Source of the DNA: Porphyromonas sp. | GTDB lineage: Bacteria > Bacteroidota > Bacteroidia > Bacteroidales > Porphyromonadaceae | DNA length: 64,000 nt | Assembly: GCA_022772085.1 (NCBI GenBank) | Contig: JALFBN010000017.1 | Coordinates: 124,001-188,000 of the forward strand | Reading direction: 5' to 3' | In this document: in pieces, positions 1-9,482 of the stretch | Position numbering within the stretch: position 1 is the first letter of the stretch | How the letters are laid out: each line of letters starts with the position of its first letter | Program-made: the position numbers and the translations under genes | The notes under the pieces: generated by a model | Databases searched by the model: none | What the model saw: only the letters and a program-made list of their open reading frames with translations | What the model was told of the DNA's origin: nothing

Positions 1-198
1 GAGGCAAAAGAATTAGGTGAAGAGTTGAATTTTGAGGTTGCAGACAAACCGACACTACCTCTTGGAGTACGGATTGGACTCAAGCCCGTCATACTTCTGC
101 TCATTCTTTTTGGTCTTTATAGCTTTATCTCAGGCAAGAAAAAGAAAAAAGCAGGGGGCGAGGAACTGGAAACAGAGGAGACTCCGGCGGAAGAGTAG
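1..198 (+). CDS. C-terminal end of an unidentified membrane protein (partial)
   Basis: The reading frame is open from the first base and ends at TAG 196-198, giving 65 residues of the C-terminus. It shows one hydrophobic segment (about residues 28-44, containing PVILLLILFGLY), then a lysine-rich patch (GKKKKK) and an acidic tail (EELETEETPAEE). This suggests a single membrane pass with a short charged cytoplasmic end. The rest of the gene is outside the window, so I cannot name it. A terminator-like hairpin follows, and the next gene is convergent. Confidence 0.6.
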   Translation, partial: EAKELGEELNFEVADKPTLPLGVRIGLKPVILLLILFGLYSFISGKKKKKAGGEELETEETPAEE

Positions 199-224
199 TA
201 CGAATCTCTCCTCAAAATAGAAGA

Positions 225-260
225 AGGGCAATAACGATATATCTCGCTATTGTCCTTTTT
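225..260 (+). terminator. Rho-independent terminator, possibly bidirectional
   Basis: GGGCAATA pairs with TATTGTCC (one G-T pair) around an AT-rich loop and is followed by TTTTT on the plus strand. It lies between two convergent genes, and the opposite strand is also fairly T-rich after the stem, so it may serve both. Confidence 0.7.
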
Positions 261-301
261 CTAAAAAGACCTCCATTACGGAGAAATGCAAAGAGAGAAA
301 A

Positions 302-1369
302 TCATACCACTCCACCAGGGGCCAACATAACCCCTCGATGGGGACTGTAAAGCAGGAAGGTTATACCTCGCCCCTCGGCACATTTCATGGTTTCTAATAG
401 GTGATCGTACGATGTATGGGCAAGATTGACAACAACAGAAGCCCCGTCGGGCACTTGTTGTAACGCCAGGGGATCATTAAGATCAACGGGAATAGGGAGA
501 TGTGCAGAGTGTGTTTTTTTCTTTCGGCTACGTCTGTCCAAAAACTTTTTGGTACGCACTGCCTTATGAATACACCAACGGAGGAGTGGTTGCCCCGTAT
601 GGTACTTATCGTAAAAGAGCTCCATCGCCCCATAAAAGGCATCGAGATAACGCCCCTCATTCACGGCCATACTCTCGCTTTCTCCCTTGTAATGTAGGAT
701 GGGGAGTGGTAAGAAATAGTTTTTGTATCCCTGCCGGAGAAGGCTATAAGAGAGGTCAATGTCCTCACCATACATGAAATAACGCTCATCAAGATAGTCA
801 ATCTCTCTCAACGCGTGGCTCCGAGCGAAAAAGAATGCCCCCGAGAGGATGGGCGACTCCTGTACGGTATCTCGGGAGAGATGTCCCAAATAGTATTGAT
901 TGAATCGGGCACTCTTGGGGAAGAGCTTGCCAAGTTGGGTTATTTTACAGAAGGCGACAAACGGTGTTACGATACCCCGTTTACTCTCAGCGAGGAATGT
1001 CCCTTGTGCATTCAACATATGTACCCCCACAGCTCCCGCCTCCGGATGTTGTTCCATAAAAGCGAGGCACTGCTCCAATGTAGACTCTCCGATAAGGGTA
1101 TCGGGATTAAGCAGAAGGGAATACTCTGCCTCTACCCTGCGCAAGACTTGGTTATTAGCCCGAGCAAAGCCAACGTTTTCAGAATTGGCAACAAAGTGAA
1201 CCGTCGGAAAGAGAGGTGCAAGCCTTTCGACCGATCCATCCCCGGAGGCATTGTCTATCACCCATATATCGGCATCGATATTTTGGGTTGCCTTAAGAAC
1301 AGAATCGAGACATTGGGTCACAAAAAAAGGCACTTTGTAGTTTACAATTACAATAGCTAACTGTTTCAT
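302..1369 (-). CDS. Family 2 glycosyltransferase (WbbL/rhamnosyltransferase-like)
   Basis: A 355-residue protein with a GT-A fold typical of family 2 enzymes, expected to transfer a sugar from a nucleotide donor to a cell-surface glycan at the inner face of the cytoplasmic membrane. Visible motifs are the N-terminal IVIVNYKVP strand, WVIDNASGDGS, the NVGFARANN loop, the metal-binding region LLNPDT near residue 88, and FMYGEDIDLSYSLLRQGY near residue 205 with the catalytic acidic pair. About 100 residues follow the catalytic domain, first basic (DRRSRKKKTH) and then of unknown role. It starts 23 nt downstream of the tyrS stop codon, so the two genes are probably cotranscribed. Donor and acceptor cannot be told from sequence. 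Confidence 0.85.
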   Translation of the reverse strand: MKQLAIVIVNYKVPFFVTQCLDSVLKATQNIDADIWVIDNASGDGSVERLAPLFPTVHFVANSENVGFARANNQVLRRVEAEYSLLLNPDTLIGESTLEQCLAFMEQHPEAGAVGVHMLNAQGTFLAESKRGIVTPFVAFCKITQLGKLFPKSARFNQYYLGHLSRDTVQESPILSGAFFFARSHALREIDYLDERYFMYGEDIDLSYSLLRQGYKNYFLPLPILHYKGESESMAVNEGRYLDAFYGAMELFYDKYHTGQPLLRWCIHKAVRTKKFLDRRSRKKKTHSAHLPIPVDLNDPLALQQVPDGASVVVNLAHTSYDHLLETMKCAEGRGITFLLYSPHRGVMLAPGGVV

Positions 1370-1392
1370 AACAAAGTACCTTATGGGAGGTT

Positions 1393-2688
1393 TTACTCAG
1401 CGATCACGAGGTAGTATTGCTTCTTACCGCGCTGTACCAGCAGATAACGCCCTGCGATTAGGTCTTCCGCGGTAACGACTTGCTCGGTATCATCAATCTT
1501 ATTTTTATTAAGACTGACACCGCCCGACTTGATAAGTTTGCGCAACTCTCCTTTGGAAGGGAAGATGGCAGCCGCATCCGTAAATAGATCAACAGCCTTA
1601 GGTGCAGTACCTAAGAGATCGCGAGAGATCGTAAAGCGAGGAACTCCATCCATTACTGCAAGGAGCATCTCTTCGTCCAGTGCCTTGAGAGCCTCCGCCG
1701 TGCCGCTATTGAAGAGGATCTCACTAGCCGAAACAGCTGCATCATAATCCGCTTGACTGTGTACGAGGACCGTGAGTTCCCGAGCCAATTTGCGTTGTAA
1801 GGGACGCAAATGCGCCGCTGCAGCTTGCTCGGCAATTAGAGCTTCGATTTCCTCTTTCCCTAGGAAAGTAAATATCTTGATATAGCGAGCGGCATCTTCA
1901 TCGCTCACATTAAGCCAAAATTGATAGAAGGCATAGGGAGAAGTGTAACGGCGATCCAACCAAACATTGCCCTTCTCTGTTTTACCGAACTTACCGCCAT
2001 CGGCCTTGGTAATAAGAGGGCAAGTCAGGGCAAAGGCTTCGCCGCCATCAATACGACGGATCAACTCAGTGCCCGTGGTGATATTACCCCATTGATCCGA
2101 GCCACCCATCTGCAGACGACACCCTTCATGGCGATAGAGATAGAGGTAATCATATCCTTGAAGCAGTTGGTACGAAAACTCCGTAAAAGACAAACCCGTA
2201 CCGGCAGTGCCCTCCAGACGCTTTTTAACCGAATCCTTCGCCATCATATAGTTAACAGTAATGTGCTTTCCGATCTCACGAATAAAGTCCAAGAAACGCC
2301 ATTCACTCATCCAATCGTAATTATTGACCAGCTTGGCCGCATTGGGTTGCTGACTATCAAAATCGAGGAATTTGGCCAACTGCTTACCGATGGCCTCCTC
2401 GTTGTGACGCAACGTCTCCAGCGAGAGTAGATTACGCTCTGCGCTTTTCATTGAGGGGTCACCGATCATCCCCGTAGCACCTCCGAGGAGGGCAATAGGG
2501 CGGTGCCCAAAGCGTTGAAGATGGCGGAGCATCATCACCCCAACGAGATGACCGATATGCAACGAGTCTGCCGTAGGGTCAATCCCCACATATGCCGTCG
2601 AGAGTTCTTTGGAGAGCTGCTCTTCTGTCCCGGGCATGATGTTGTGCAGCATTCCACGCCACCTCAGTTCTTCTACAAATTCATTCAT
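1393..2688 (-). CDS. tyrS: Tyrosyl-tRNA synthetase
   Basis: A 431-residue class I aminoacyl-tRNA synthetase that charges tRNA-Tyr in the cytoplasm. The HIGH signature is present (SLHIGHLVG, near residue 41) and the KMSKS loop reads KFGKTEKG near residue 234, as in the bacterial TyrRS family. The tyrosine pocket is seen in [12 protein letters not shown] and [12 protein letters not shown]. The C-terminal 65 residues ([15 protein letters not shown]) form an S4-like RNA-binding domain. Length is normal. A good promoter lies just upstream. The glycosyltransferase gene follows after 23 nt. Confidence 0.97.
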   Translation of the reverse strand: MNEFVEELRWRGMLHNIMPGTEEQLSKELSTAYVGIDPTADSLHIGHLVGVMMLRHLQRFGHRPIALLGGATGMIGDPSMKSAERNLLSLETLRHNEEAIGKQLAKFLDFDSQQPNAAKLVNNYDWMSEWRFLDFIREIGKHITVNYMMAKDSVKKRLEGTAGTGLSFTEFSYQLLQGYDYLYLYRHEGCRLQMGGSDQWGNITTGTELIRRIDGGEAFALTCPLITKADGGKFGKTEKGNVWLDRRYTSPYAFYQFWLNVSDEDAARYIKIFTFLGKEEIEALIAEQAAAAHLRPLQRKLARELTVLVHSQADYDAAVSASEILFNSGTAEALKALDEEMLLAVMDGVPRFTISRDLLGTAPKAVDLFTDAAAIFPSKGELRKLIKSGGVSLNKNKIDDTEQVVTAEDLIAGRYLLVQRGKKQYYLVIAE

Positions 2689-2722
2689 CGTATTACTTCG
2701 ATTTACTAATCATTTCGGGGGA

Positions 2723-2753
2723 CAAAGGTACGACTTCTTGAGGGGACTCCCAA
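2723..2753 (-). promoter_or_regulatory. Promoter of tyrS
   Basis: On the minus strand TACCTTTG (2723-2730) fits the Bacteroidota -7 consensus TAnnTTTG, and TTG (2751-2753) lies 20 nt upstream as the -33 element. The tyrS start codon is about 35 nt downstream. Confidence 0.75.
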
Positions 2754-2795
2754 CTGCCACGCCCCAATGCCTTCGGACCAAACAAAAAAATTACA

Positions 2796-2821
2796 GCCCT
2801 ACACTTTTGAAAATGCAGGGC
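2796..2821. repeat. Inverted repeat in the tyrS upstream gap
   Basis: GCCCT (2796-2800) and AGGGC (2817-2821) can pair around a 16-nt loop. It sits between the methyltransferase gene and the tyrS promoter and could be a weak terminator for the former. There is no clear T tract. Confidence 0.3.
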
Positions 2822-2901
2822 CTCATCTTAGAAACTAAAGGGCTACATTCCCAGAGATACAAGGCTACAAAAAATATATGAGCCCTCCCCTCATCGAAAC
2901 A

Positions 2902-2939
2902 TTAGGTCAAAACCTAACGAACTTAGGCTCGGTAGCCTA
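2902..2939. repeat. Two adjacent short palindromes at the end of the methyltransferase gene
   Basis: TTAGGT-caaa-ACCTAA (2902-2917) and TAGGCT-cggt-AGCCTA (2924-2939) are perfect 6-bp stems with 4-nt loops. The second overlaps the stop codon of the minus-strand methyltransferase gene. They may act as a tandem terminator or processing site, although no long T tract follows. Confidence 0.4.
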
Positions 2940-3732
2940 GAGTAAGATGGATAATTTTCATCATCCGTCGAGCAATGATCCTATAAAAGAGTGCGACGAG
3001 CGGGGGCATCTTATTGAGATGAATATTGTAGAAATACTCTGCCTCAAAATGAATGCCGATACCCCAAAACTCCATTTCTCGCCCTGACTTGATCCCCCAT
3101 TTGAAGGTGGCATCGTACTTCTTGACATCGGCATGGACTTTCGTACTCCGTGCAATCCGTGGAGACATCGCCTCTAAAATTATTTGCGAATGGGGAAACC
3201 GCTTACCCAATGCCAAAAGCAACGAACGAACCTCTTCTTCTGTAAAATACATCAAAAGCCCCTCCGCGATGAAAAGCGTTGCTCGATCTGAAGGGATTTT
3301 ATCAAGCCAATTCAAGTCCAATACCGAAGAAGCGATAAAATGGAATCGGTCAGTCTCCTCAAAAAAGTGCCTCCGCAGCCGGATACTCTCAGGGAGATCC
3401 AAATCATACCACTCCACTCGCCCATTGTCCAAACGTGAGTAGCGAGTATCCAAACCACAGCCCAAATTGACCACAACGCCATCGTGATATTTTTCAAGGA
3501 ATTGACGAGTAAGCCGATCTAAAATATCGGTACGCACAGCCACACCCATCTGAGACAAAATAGATACTTCATTGTGACGTCCAAACGAATGATCGATTTG
3601 ATCCAGAATAGTCACAGACATCGGATCGTGAATAATACCATGAGGACGTTTTGTTTCATTATAACGAGCTCTTAGAGGGATAAGCATCGTCTCGGGAACT
3701 TGGGTGAGGTTAGGTTGTATTTTCTGATTCAT
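2923..3732 (-). CDS. LCM/TcmP-type class I SAM-dependent methyltransferase
   Basis: A 269-residue protein of the leucine carboxyl methyltransferase-like family, in which bacterial members often modify small molecules; the substrate here is unknown. The SAM-binding glycine motif is VVNLGCGLDTRYSRL, followed by WYDLDLPE with the acidic ribose-binding residues and FIAEGLLMYFTEEEV, typical of this family. I chose ATG 3730-3732 (MNQKIQPNL) because a consensus promoter lies inside the extra 44 residues of the longest frame, and those residues look unlike the family. It lies at the downstream end of the lptC-gldE run but has its own promoter. No partner gene suggests a pathway. Confidence 0.8.
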   Translation of the reverse strand: MNQKIQPNLTQVPETMLIPLRARYNETKRPHGIIHDPMSVTILDQIDHSFGRHNEVSILSQMGVAVRTDILDRLTRQFLEKYHDGVVVNLGCGLDTRYSRLDNGRVEWYDLDLPESIRLRRHFFEETDRFHFIASSVLDLNWLDKIPSDRATLFIAEGLLMYFTEEEVRSLLLALGKRFPHSQIILEAMSPRIARSTKVHADVKKYDATFKWGIKSGREMEFWGIGIHFEAEYFYNIHLNKMPPLVALFYRIIARRMMKIIHLTLGYRA

Positions 3733-3826
3733 ATACCGTTCTATTTGTTTGATTCGAATCCCAATTCCAGGACCATACCTCACGGTGACTATGCAACAAC
3801 CGAGATATAGACTAAGGATTGGAAGA

Positions 3827-3857
3827 CAAAGGTATAAACAAGGTATGCCCCTGACAA
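3827..3857 (-). promoter_or_regulatory. Promoter of the LCM methyltransferase gene
   Basis: TACCTTTG on the minus strand (3827-3834) with TTG (3855-3857) 20 nt upstream. It lies inside the longest possible reading frame, so translation must begin downstream, at 3732. Confidence 0.75.
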
Positions 3858-3923
3858 TACCCACTATATGCGACCTCCAAAAGCAAGAATAAGAAAAAGG
3901 ACGGGATATGGATTTTCAAAAGG

Positions 3924-5204
3924 TTAGTCCGTAAGGGTCAGTTTGACCAACTCAATACGGGTAGAGATTGAGCGGAGTATCGTGAATCGGAATTTCCCAA
4001 TAGAAACAATCTCCCTAGTCTTGGGAATATCACCATGATGGGCGAGAATAAGCCCGGCCAAGGTATTATACTCATCGCTCTCGGGCAAATTCAGATGGAA
4101 ATCTTCATTCAAAAGATCTATTTCACAGCGAGCTGAAAAAATATAATTATGCTCATCCACTTGACGAATTACAAGCTGTTTCTTATCGTGTTCGTCCTCA
4201 ATATCTCCAAAGATCTCCTCTACGAGATCTTCCATCGTAACGATCCCGGCGGTTCCCCCTAGCTCATCCACCACAATGGCAATAGACTGCTTGCGTTGCA
4301 TAAGTTGCTTCATCAGCTTGTGCCCAAAGGTGCTTTCGGGAACAAAAAGAGCCTTTTTCATCCGCTTTTGCCATTCTTCTCCACGGAACATTTCGGAGGA
4401 GTGGATATAGCCGACCACGTTGTCGACACTCCCGTCATAGACAATGACTTTAGATAATCCCGTCCGCACAAAAATATCTCGAAGCTCCTCCAATGGCGTG
4501 TCCAAGTCACAAGCGACCATCTCGCTACGAGGAATCATACAGTCCCGAGCCTGCACATCAGAAAAATCAATTGCATTCTGAATGATTTTCACTTCTGTGT
4601 CCAAAGCCCCTTGATCATCGTCGTGCGAGAGCGTTTCACTCAAATAATGATCAAGGTCTACCGTCGTGAGCCGTTTGTGAACCACTGATTGATTGCCTCG
4701 TACACCCATTAAACGAAAAAATCCTTTGGACAAAAAAGCGCAAAAAAGCGTCAGAGGATAAAGTACGAAATAGAAAAAAGCAGCCAACAACGAGAAGTGG
4801 CGCATGGCACTATTCGGGTTGCGCTTGAATTGGGACTTGGGTAAATACTCCCCAAAAATAATGATCACGAGCGTCGAGAGGAGTGAGTCTGCCAAAACAA
4901 GCAGTCCGCTAGAATGGATAAAATGCTCGAGATAGGGATCGAGGATATAAGACATCAGTAACCCATACATCACGAGGACAATATTATTGCCAACCAGCAT
5001 CGTCGTGACATAATTATCGGGATTACGAAAAAGCATTTTCAGAGCTTTGGAAGACCATCCGCCTTTGGAGAGATCCACCTCAACCCTCAGACGGTCACTG
5101 GTCAGATAGGCAATCTCCATCCCTGAGAAGAAGGCCGAAAAAATGAGCAAGACAATAAGACCCAAATAGGGCAATAGCGAAAGTGTCGAGATCATATCAG
5201 TCAT
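3924..5204 (-). CDS. gldE: GldE-like hemolysin-family membrane protein (CNNM, CBS pair, CorC)
   Basis: A 426-residue integral membrane protein of the CNNM/HlyC-CorC family. The N-terminal 170 residues hold a CNNM-type domain with about four membrane segments (LGLIVLLIFSAFFSGMEIAY first). A CBS pair follows (MIPRSEMVACDLDT; VDELGGTAGIVTMEDLVEE), then a C-terminal CorC domain (about 340-420). In Bacteroidota this gene is usually annotated gldE because flavobacterial mutants lose gliding; in non-gliding relatives a role in ion transport or envelope function is more likely. It begins 27 nt after lptC, a linkage common in the phylum. The periplasmic folding-factor gene that I would expect to follow in many relatives is absent here. 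Confidence 0.85.
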   Translation of the reverse strand: MTDMISTLSLLPYLGLIVLLIFSAFFSGMEIAYLTSDRLRVEVDLSKGGWSSKALKMLFRNPDNYVTTMLVGNNIVLVMYGLLMSYILDPYLEHFIHSSGLLVLADSLLSTLVIIIFGEYLPKSQFKRNPNSAMRHFSLLAAFFYFVLYPLTLFCAFLSKGFFRLMGVRGNQSVVHKRLTTVDLDHYLSETLSHDDDQGALDTEVKIIQNAIDFSDVQARDCMIPRSEMVACDLDTPLEELRDIFVRTGLSKVIVYDGSVDNVVGYIHSSEMFRGEEWQKRMKKALFVPESTFGHKLMKQLMQRKQSIAIVVDELGGTAGIVTMEDLVEEIFGDIEDEHDKKQLVIRQVDEHNYIFSARCEIDLLNEDFHLNLPESDEYNTLAGLILAHHGDIPKTREIVSIGKFRFTILRSISTRIELVKLTLTD

Positions 5205-5231
5205 ACATAAAAGAGACCTCCCTCTTGAAGA

Positions 5232-5846
5232 TTACTGAGGCGACTCCTCCTCTTTGACATCCATCTGCCCCACATTGTTGTAGAAGGTGTACTGCTCAAA
5301 GTTTTGACTAGCCTCAAAATGACTCCCCACAAGGGAGCGACCCAATCCCTCAATGCGCACTGTGTCATCGGAGAAGACTCGTCCCTTATTCTTGTCCCAA
5401 TAGAGATGTTGAGTAGTAAAGCGCTCCCCTGCAAGGTTCAGAATCGAAACGTGACCAATGAAATCCCACAACTCCTCATTCATGTAGTAGTAGGCTGTAT
5501 CACTCTTGACCTGTGCAAGTTTCTTTTTTTGTTCATCAAACTTCTCTGCGTAAAAGCCTTTTGGGAAATACCAACAGGGGCGTTCTCGCTTTTCGTAGAC
5601 ATACCACTCAAGCGTTTTCATACGGTACTGAGTACATCCTGAATCGGATATAAGTACATCGACACTATCGGTAAACATCGTATAGATCGAGTCCAAACTA
5701 AAGTCGTGCTGAACGACCTCAGTTGTCCTCTTATCCTGACACCCAAAGAAAAGAGAGGATACAAAAAAGACCAAAACACCCCATACCCGAAGTATGGCGT
5801 GTCTAGTCTTTTTGTTTTGATCACAACGCTCCATGCCAACTGTCAT
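5232..5846 (-). CDS. lptC: LPS export protein LptC, lipoprotein form
   Basis: A 204-residue protein of the LptC family, which in LPS transport passes lipopolysaccharide from the inner-membrane LptBFG complex to the periplasmic bridge. The N-terminus has a hydrophobic stretch ending in a likely lipobox (SSLFFGC, Cys about residue 35), so it is probably a lipoprotein, a form seen in Bacteroidota. The family signature is near the C-terminus: LYWDKNKGRVFSDDTVRI and GSHFEASQNFEQYTFYNN. The first ATG (5846) and a second one four codons later (5834) are both possible. It lies directly before gldE, with the TPR gene 107 nt upstream. Confidence 0.88.
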   Translation of the reverse strand: MTVGMERCDQNKKTRHAILRVWGVLVFFVSSLFFGCQDKRTTEVVQHDFSLDSIYTMFTDSVDVLISDSGCTQYRMKTLEWYVYEKRERPCWYFPKGFYAEKFDEQKKKLAQVKSDTAYYYMNEELWDFIGHVSILNLAGERFTTQHLYWDKNKGRVFSDDTVRIEGLGRSLVGSHFEASQNFEQYTFYNNVGQMDVKEEESPQ

Positions 5847-5953
5847 GGATTACACCTCAAAGATCAGTGCCTATTCTCTCGATACTCCTCTATCCACTTT
5901 CTTAGAGCAAAGACGAAGAGAGGAGCACCTTGAGATCTAGGAATAAGTGATTT

Positions 5954-7324
5954 TTAGCGAATTACTGTACTTTCGCCAATCCAGCCTCCAACATAGAAAC
6001 TCTTGCCCTTTTCCAACTCTGGGTGCATAAAGACATCTGAAGAACTGGGTAAGTGGCGACGATATTGGGCAATCAACGAAGCAGCTTCTCCGGCAACACG
6101 GGAGTCAATAGAACGAGCACGTTCAAGTTTGTCCAATACGAGATAGAATACGCAGCGTTGCTTGAGGGCATCTCCGGGGAAGATGCTACCGGCTGTCGCG
6201 GCATACATCTTAGCAATGAGAATCAGAGGACTACCCATTGAGGGGTTTTCTGCCATAGCCTTTTGGCAATAAGAGCGACTCTGTGCATATTGACGGGCAT
6301 TCATACTCATCACAGCAAGTGTATAGTAACAGCTAGCCTTGATGAGCTTGTCGCTCGTAAGCGAAATCGCCTTATTGAGGTACTCAGTTGCTTCTGCATT
6401 CTTATTTGAATTCATTGCCTCCTTAGCCAACCCAAGAGCAGAGGCTGCAGTGGGCTTAATGGAGAAGAGGTACTTACTGGCTTTAAAGTAGAGCGGATCC
6501 TTTTCACAGTCTGCATTGCGGAACATATCAAGCATTGCCTGAAGGAAAGCAATATTACCCTTATTCTCTTCGAGGTCCTTGCCATATACCTTTACCAACA
6601 TATCACACTTTGCAAGGCCGCTCTGTACAAAAAGCATATCCAACTGATCCTTGAGGCTACGTACATACTCAATGCGTACGGTATCGCCCGTAGACTCGGC
6701 TGCCTCTACTGCTTTTTCCATGATGTCGTTACCGTTCATGTAGTCGTTGACATACTGTTGGTGCCACTCTTCGTGACCAATAGCTTTATTCAAGGAAGAG
6801 TAAACATTGAAGTAAACCACCTTAGCATCTGTATTGCTTCCGATCTGCTCAATCACAGGTTTAGTCCAACCATAGATCTTGTCAAAGTCTACTTTTTCTT
6901 TGGGGACAAGTTGCAAATAGTCGGTAACCTTGCTCGCTACGATCCAATCCAAGCCATAACGAGGATCGTCTCCGAAGTATTTGGCACGATCGTCATAGAG
7001 CTTCATTAAATCGTCTATCTTGGCAGCTCGTTTGGCTTCATCCGTTTCTTGCGCAATCTGCCACGTTAGGATTTTTACCCCTGATATATATATATTCTTT
7101 GAAGATCCGGGACATTCGGCATAAGCCTTTTTCCAAAACTCATACGCGTCGGGGAAACTTTCACTTTTGACATAAGAGGAGAAGAGACTGATATTTTCGC
7201 GACAACGAATACTATCTTGTCCCATTCCGAAGGGAGTTCCTGAGGCAATTCCTGTTTGAGCCGAGGCTACAAGCGAAGAGGCTAGTAGCGCAGCTGAGAA
7301 GAAAATACTTTTTATTCCTTTCAT
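5954..7324 (-). CDS. Exported tetratricopeptide-repeat protein
   Basis: A 456-residue protein with a clear signal peptide (MKGIKSIFFSAALLASSLVA, cleavage near ASAQ). Helical TPR-like units are visible, most clearly in residues about 285-370: AASALGLAKEAMNSNKNAEA, ATEYLNKAISLTSDKLIKA and QSRSYCQKAMAENPS. Its place between a conserved outer-membrane protein gene and lptC is typical of Bacteroidota, where the group is linked to envelope biogenesis, but no precise function is known to me. It is probably periplasmic. It starts 66 nt downstream of the OMP gene and is likely in the same transcript. Confidence 0.8.
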   Translation of the reverse strand: MKGIKSIFFSAALLASSLVASAQTGIASGTPFGMGQDSIRCRENISLFSSYVKSESFPDAYEFWKKAYAECPGSSKNIYISGVKILTWQIAQETDEAKRAAKIDDLMKLYDDRAKYFGDDPRYGLDWIVASKVTDYLQLVPKEKVDFDKIYGWTKPVIEQIGSNTDAKVVYFNVYSSLNKAIGHEEWHQQYVNDYMNGNDIMEKAVEAAESTGDTVRIEYVRSLKDQLDMLFVQSGLAKCDMLVKVYGKDLEENKGNIAFLQAMLDMFRNADCEKDPLYFKASKYLFSIKPTAASALGLAKEAMNSNKNAEATEYLNKAISLTSDKLIKASCYYTLAVMSMNARQYAQSRSYCQKAMAENPSMGSPLILIAKMYAATAGSIFPGDALKQRCVFYLVLDKLERARSIDSRVAGEAASLIAQYRRHLPSSSDVFMHPELEKGKSFYVGGWIGESTVIR

Positions 7325-7390
7325 AGTGTTGCTTATTTACTATTAAATTCGTCTTGTAAATATATAATCTCGTATAACTTGTTTTGTCGA

Positions 7391-8683
7391 CTAATCCAAT
7401 TTGATCTTACGGAACCAAGCCTCATTGAAACGGAGTCCCAAGGTCAGGCGGAAATAATTCTCGTGCACCGACGTGGCTTGTTGGGGGAAGAGGTGACTAT
7501 AATCAAAGGTCAAATCAACCCAAGACCTCCTGTCAATCATCGGGATACCCAACCCGAGGGAGATACCACCTTTGGTATACCCCGTATAGGTTGTCGCATC
7601 AAGGGGAAAGGTGATGTAGCTATTTTCGGCAGACAGTCCGAAACGATACTCCATACGTTGCCAAAGGGAGCGAGCCACCTGATTGGGGGTATAGGTTGCA
7701 CCTAAACCAACCTGCCACTGATTCTGAGCCCTATAACTAGCTTTATTGGGGAGCGCTTTCTCCCACATATTATATTGGATATCGGTTGCTAGTAATAGTT
7801 TATCACCCCACTGATAACCTAACCCCAAACCAAAAGAATGCGGAGTGCGATAGTCCGTTGATGAAACATCTGAAATCTCTTGACGTGGAGTTGTTCCTGA
7901 GGTGCTGCTCCCCGAAGCTAATAGCTCCTTGTGAATAAAAGTACTTTTTAAGGCGAAAGAAGGCGCATATGTAGCTCCCAATAGGAGTGCTTGATCACCC
8001 TTAAGCGCAAGGCTATATTGAATTCCGGCATCTAACTTAATCCCCTGCAATGAGAGAGACTCTAGCGTCGTAGGATTGTACGCTGAGGATGCTCCAAAGT
8101 CCACCGTTCTCGAATAACCTAATGTACCGAAGAGATAACCGGCATTCACACCTAACGAGAAGTTACGAATTGGATCAAAAGCAACTCCAAAATAGGCTTC
8201 GGATATATTGCCCTTTCCCTGGTAACGTGTCGCATATTCTCGATCTGAGATCCCTTCAATCGGTTGCGAAGTACCATAACGGTAGCCGACCGTGGAATAG
8301 GGCATTAACCCGGCACTAATGGACATCCATTTCGCAACGGGGAAAAGCAAGGTGGCATATTCAAAATTACCTAACAGGCGCGTATCTTTATTGCTTCCCT
8401 CAACAAACCAAGAAGCTCCTGCACTGGCGGCAAAATCAAAAATGAATGTTTGACTATCAACAGCAGCGTAAGAAGCAGGATTCTTCGGATTGACAAAACG
8501 ACTCGAGCGCAGGGCAATACCCACATTCCCCATCCCTCGGGAGATATTGACCGTTTTCTGGGATAACTCTCCCACTCCAAAGCGAGAATAGGGCGACTCC
8601 GTACTATTGCTCTGAGCTCTCAAGGTGGAGGGTACGAGAATCCACGCCATAAGTGCCACTAGGGCTGTAAGGACTCGATTCAT
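7391..8683 (-). CDS. Predicted outer-membrane beta-barrel protein
   Basis: A 430-residue exported protein with a signal peptide (MNRVLTALVALMAWILVPST, then LRAQ). The early motif SPYSRFGVGELSQ is characteristic of a Bacteroidota-specific barrel family. Alternating hydrophobic strands rich in Tyr, Gly and Ser run through the protein and it ends in a strand (YFRLTLGLRFNEAWF), consistent with a FadL-like or PorV-like barrel of unknown cargo. I chose ATG 8683 rather than the longest frame (8707) because it puts the signal peptide at the very N-terminus and leaves a 4-nt gap after coaX instead of an overlap. It forms a likely operon with coaX and the TPR gene. Confidence 0.75.
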   Translation of the reverse strand: MNRVLTALVALMAWILVPSTLRAQSNSTESPYSRFGVGELSQKTVNISRGMGNVGIALRSSRFVNPKNPASYAAVDSQTFIFDFAASAGASWFVEGSNKDTRLLGNFEYATLLFPVAKWMSISAGLMPYSTVGYRYGTSQPIEGISDREYATRYQGKGNISEAYFGVAFDPIRNFSLGVNAGYLFGTLGYSRTVDFGASSAYNPTTLESLSLQGIKLDAGIQYSLALKGDQALLLGATYAPSFALKSTFIHKELLASGSSTSGTTPRQEISDVSSTDYRTPHSFGLGLGYQWGDKLLLATDIQYNMWEKALPNKASYRAQNQWQVGLGATYTPNQVARSLWQRMEYRFGLSAENSYITFPLDATTYTGYTKGGISLGLGIPMIDRRSWVDLTFDYSHLFPQQATSVHENYFRLTLGLRFNEAWFRKIKLD

Positions 8684-8687
8684 AGGG

Positions 8688-9455
8688 TTACTTACTGTTT
8701 TGCACATTATACTCTAACAATCTATCCAAACCTCTTAATACAAGGTTCGGTTCCACAAAGGTCACGTTTTTTACTTTACCAGCAAAATAAGGGGCGTATC
8801 CTCCCGTTAAAATCACCTTCAATCGAGGAGATTTGGAATGCACATATTGAATATAACCCTCTATTTCATAGACAATTCCCCAAACAACACCGGCAAGTAT
8901 CGCCTCTTCTGTTGAAGATCCTATTTCAGGGACCTCCAAACACAAATCAACCATGGGAAGGAGGGCTGTCGCCTGATGCAACGAAAAAATCCGGGTCCGA
9001 GGCCCCGGAGAGATATTCCCTCCAAGGTAATCCCCTTGGGCACTCACCCACTCGTAGGTAATTGCCGTACCAATATCGATGGCTAAAACATCCTCTTCAC
9101 CATCAGTATACTCCAAAGCCCCCACAGCCAAAGCCAAACGATCTGCACCTAGTTGTACTCGCTGATATCGAATGTTCCTAAGTGGACTTGCCGTTGTCGC
9201 ATCGACCTCTAAAAAATAATCAGAACAATGCTTTAAGAAGGTAACGGCCTCCGGTTGAAACTCTCCTACCGAAGAGTAGACAGTATACAGCCTCCCACCG
9301 GGAGCAACTTGGCAGTAGGGAGACAAAAGCTCCTCTCGAAGCTCCGCCAATGTAATGATCTCGGAAGCAAACCGACCATCATCTACCAAAAGAACTTTAG
9401 CGATGGTATTACCTTTGTCAATGAGCAAGTGTCTCTCTAATGGTCGGTGAGTCAT
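8688..9455 (-). CDS. coaX: Type III pantothenate kinase
   Basis: A 255-residue CoaX-family enzyme catalysing ATP-dependent phosphorylation of pantothenate, the first step of coenzyme A synthesis, in the cytoplasm. Family motifs are present: LLIDKGNT (phosphate-binding, usually DxGNT), VQLGADRLA, AIDIGTAIT, YLGGNISPG and ILTGGYAPYF. Length is normal. It lies between lipA (27 nt upstream) and the outer-membrane protein gene (4 nt downstream), so cotranscription is likely. Confidence 0.93.
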   Translation of the reverse strand: MTHRPLERHLLIDKGNTIAKVLLVDDGRFASEIITLAELREELLSPYCQVAPGGRLYTVYSSVGEFQPEAVTFLKHCSDYFLEVDATTASPLRNIRYQRVQLGADRLALAVGALEYTDGEEDVLAIDIGTAITYEWVSAQGDYLGGNISPGPRTRIFSLHQATALLPMVDLCLEVPEIGSSTEEAILAGVVWGIVYEIEGYIQYVHSKSPRLKVILTGGYAPYFAGKVKNVTFVEPNLVLRGLDRLLEYNVQNSK

Positions 9456-9482
9456 ACAGATAAAGCATACTAGGAAAAAGCT

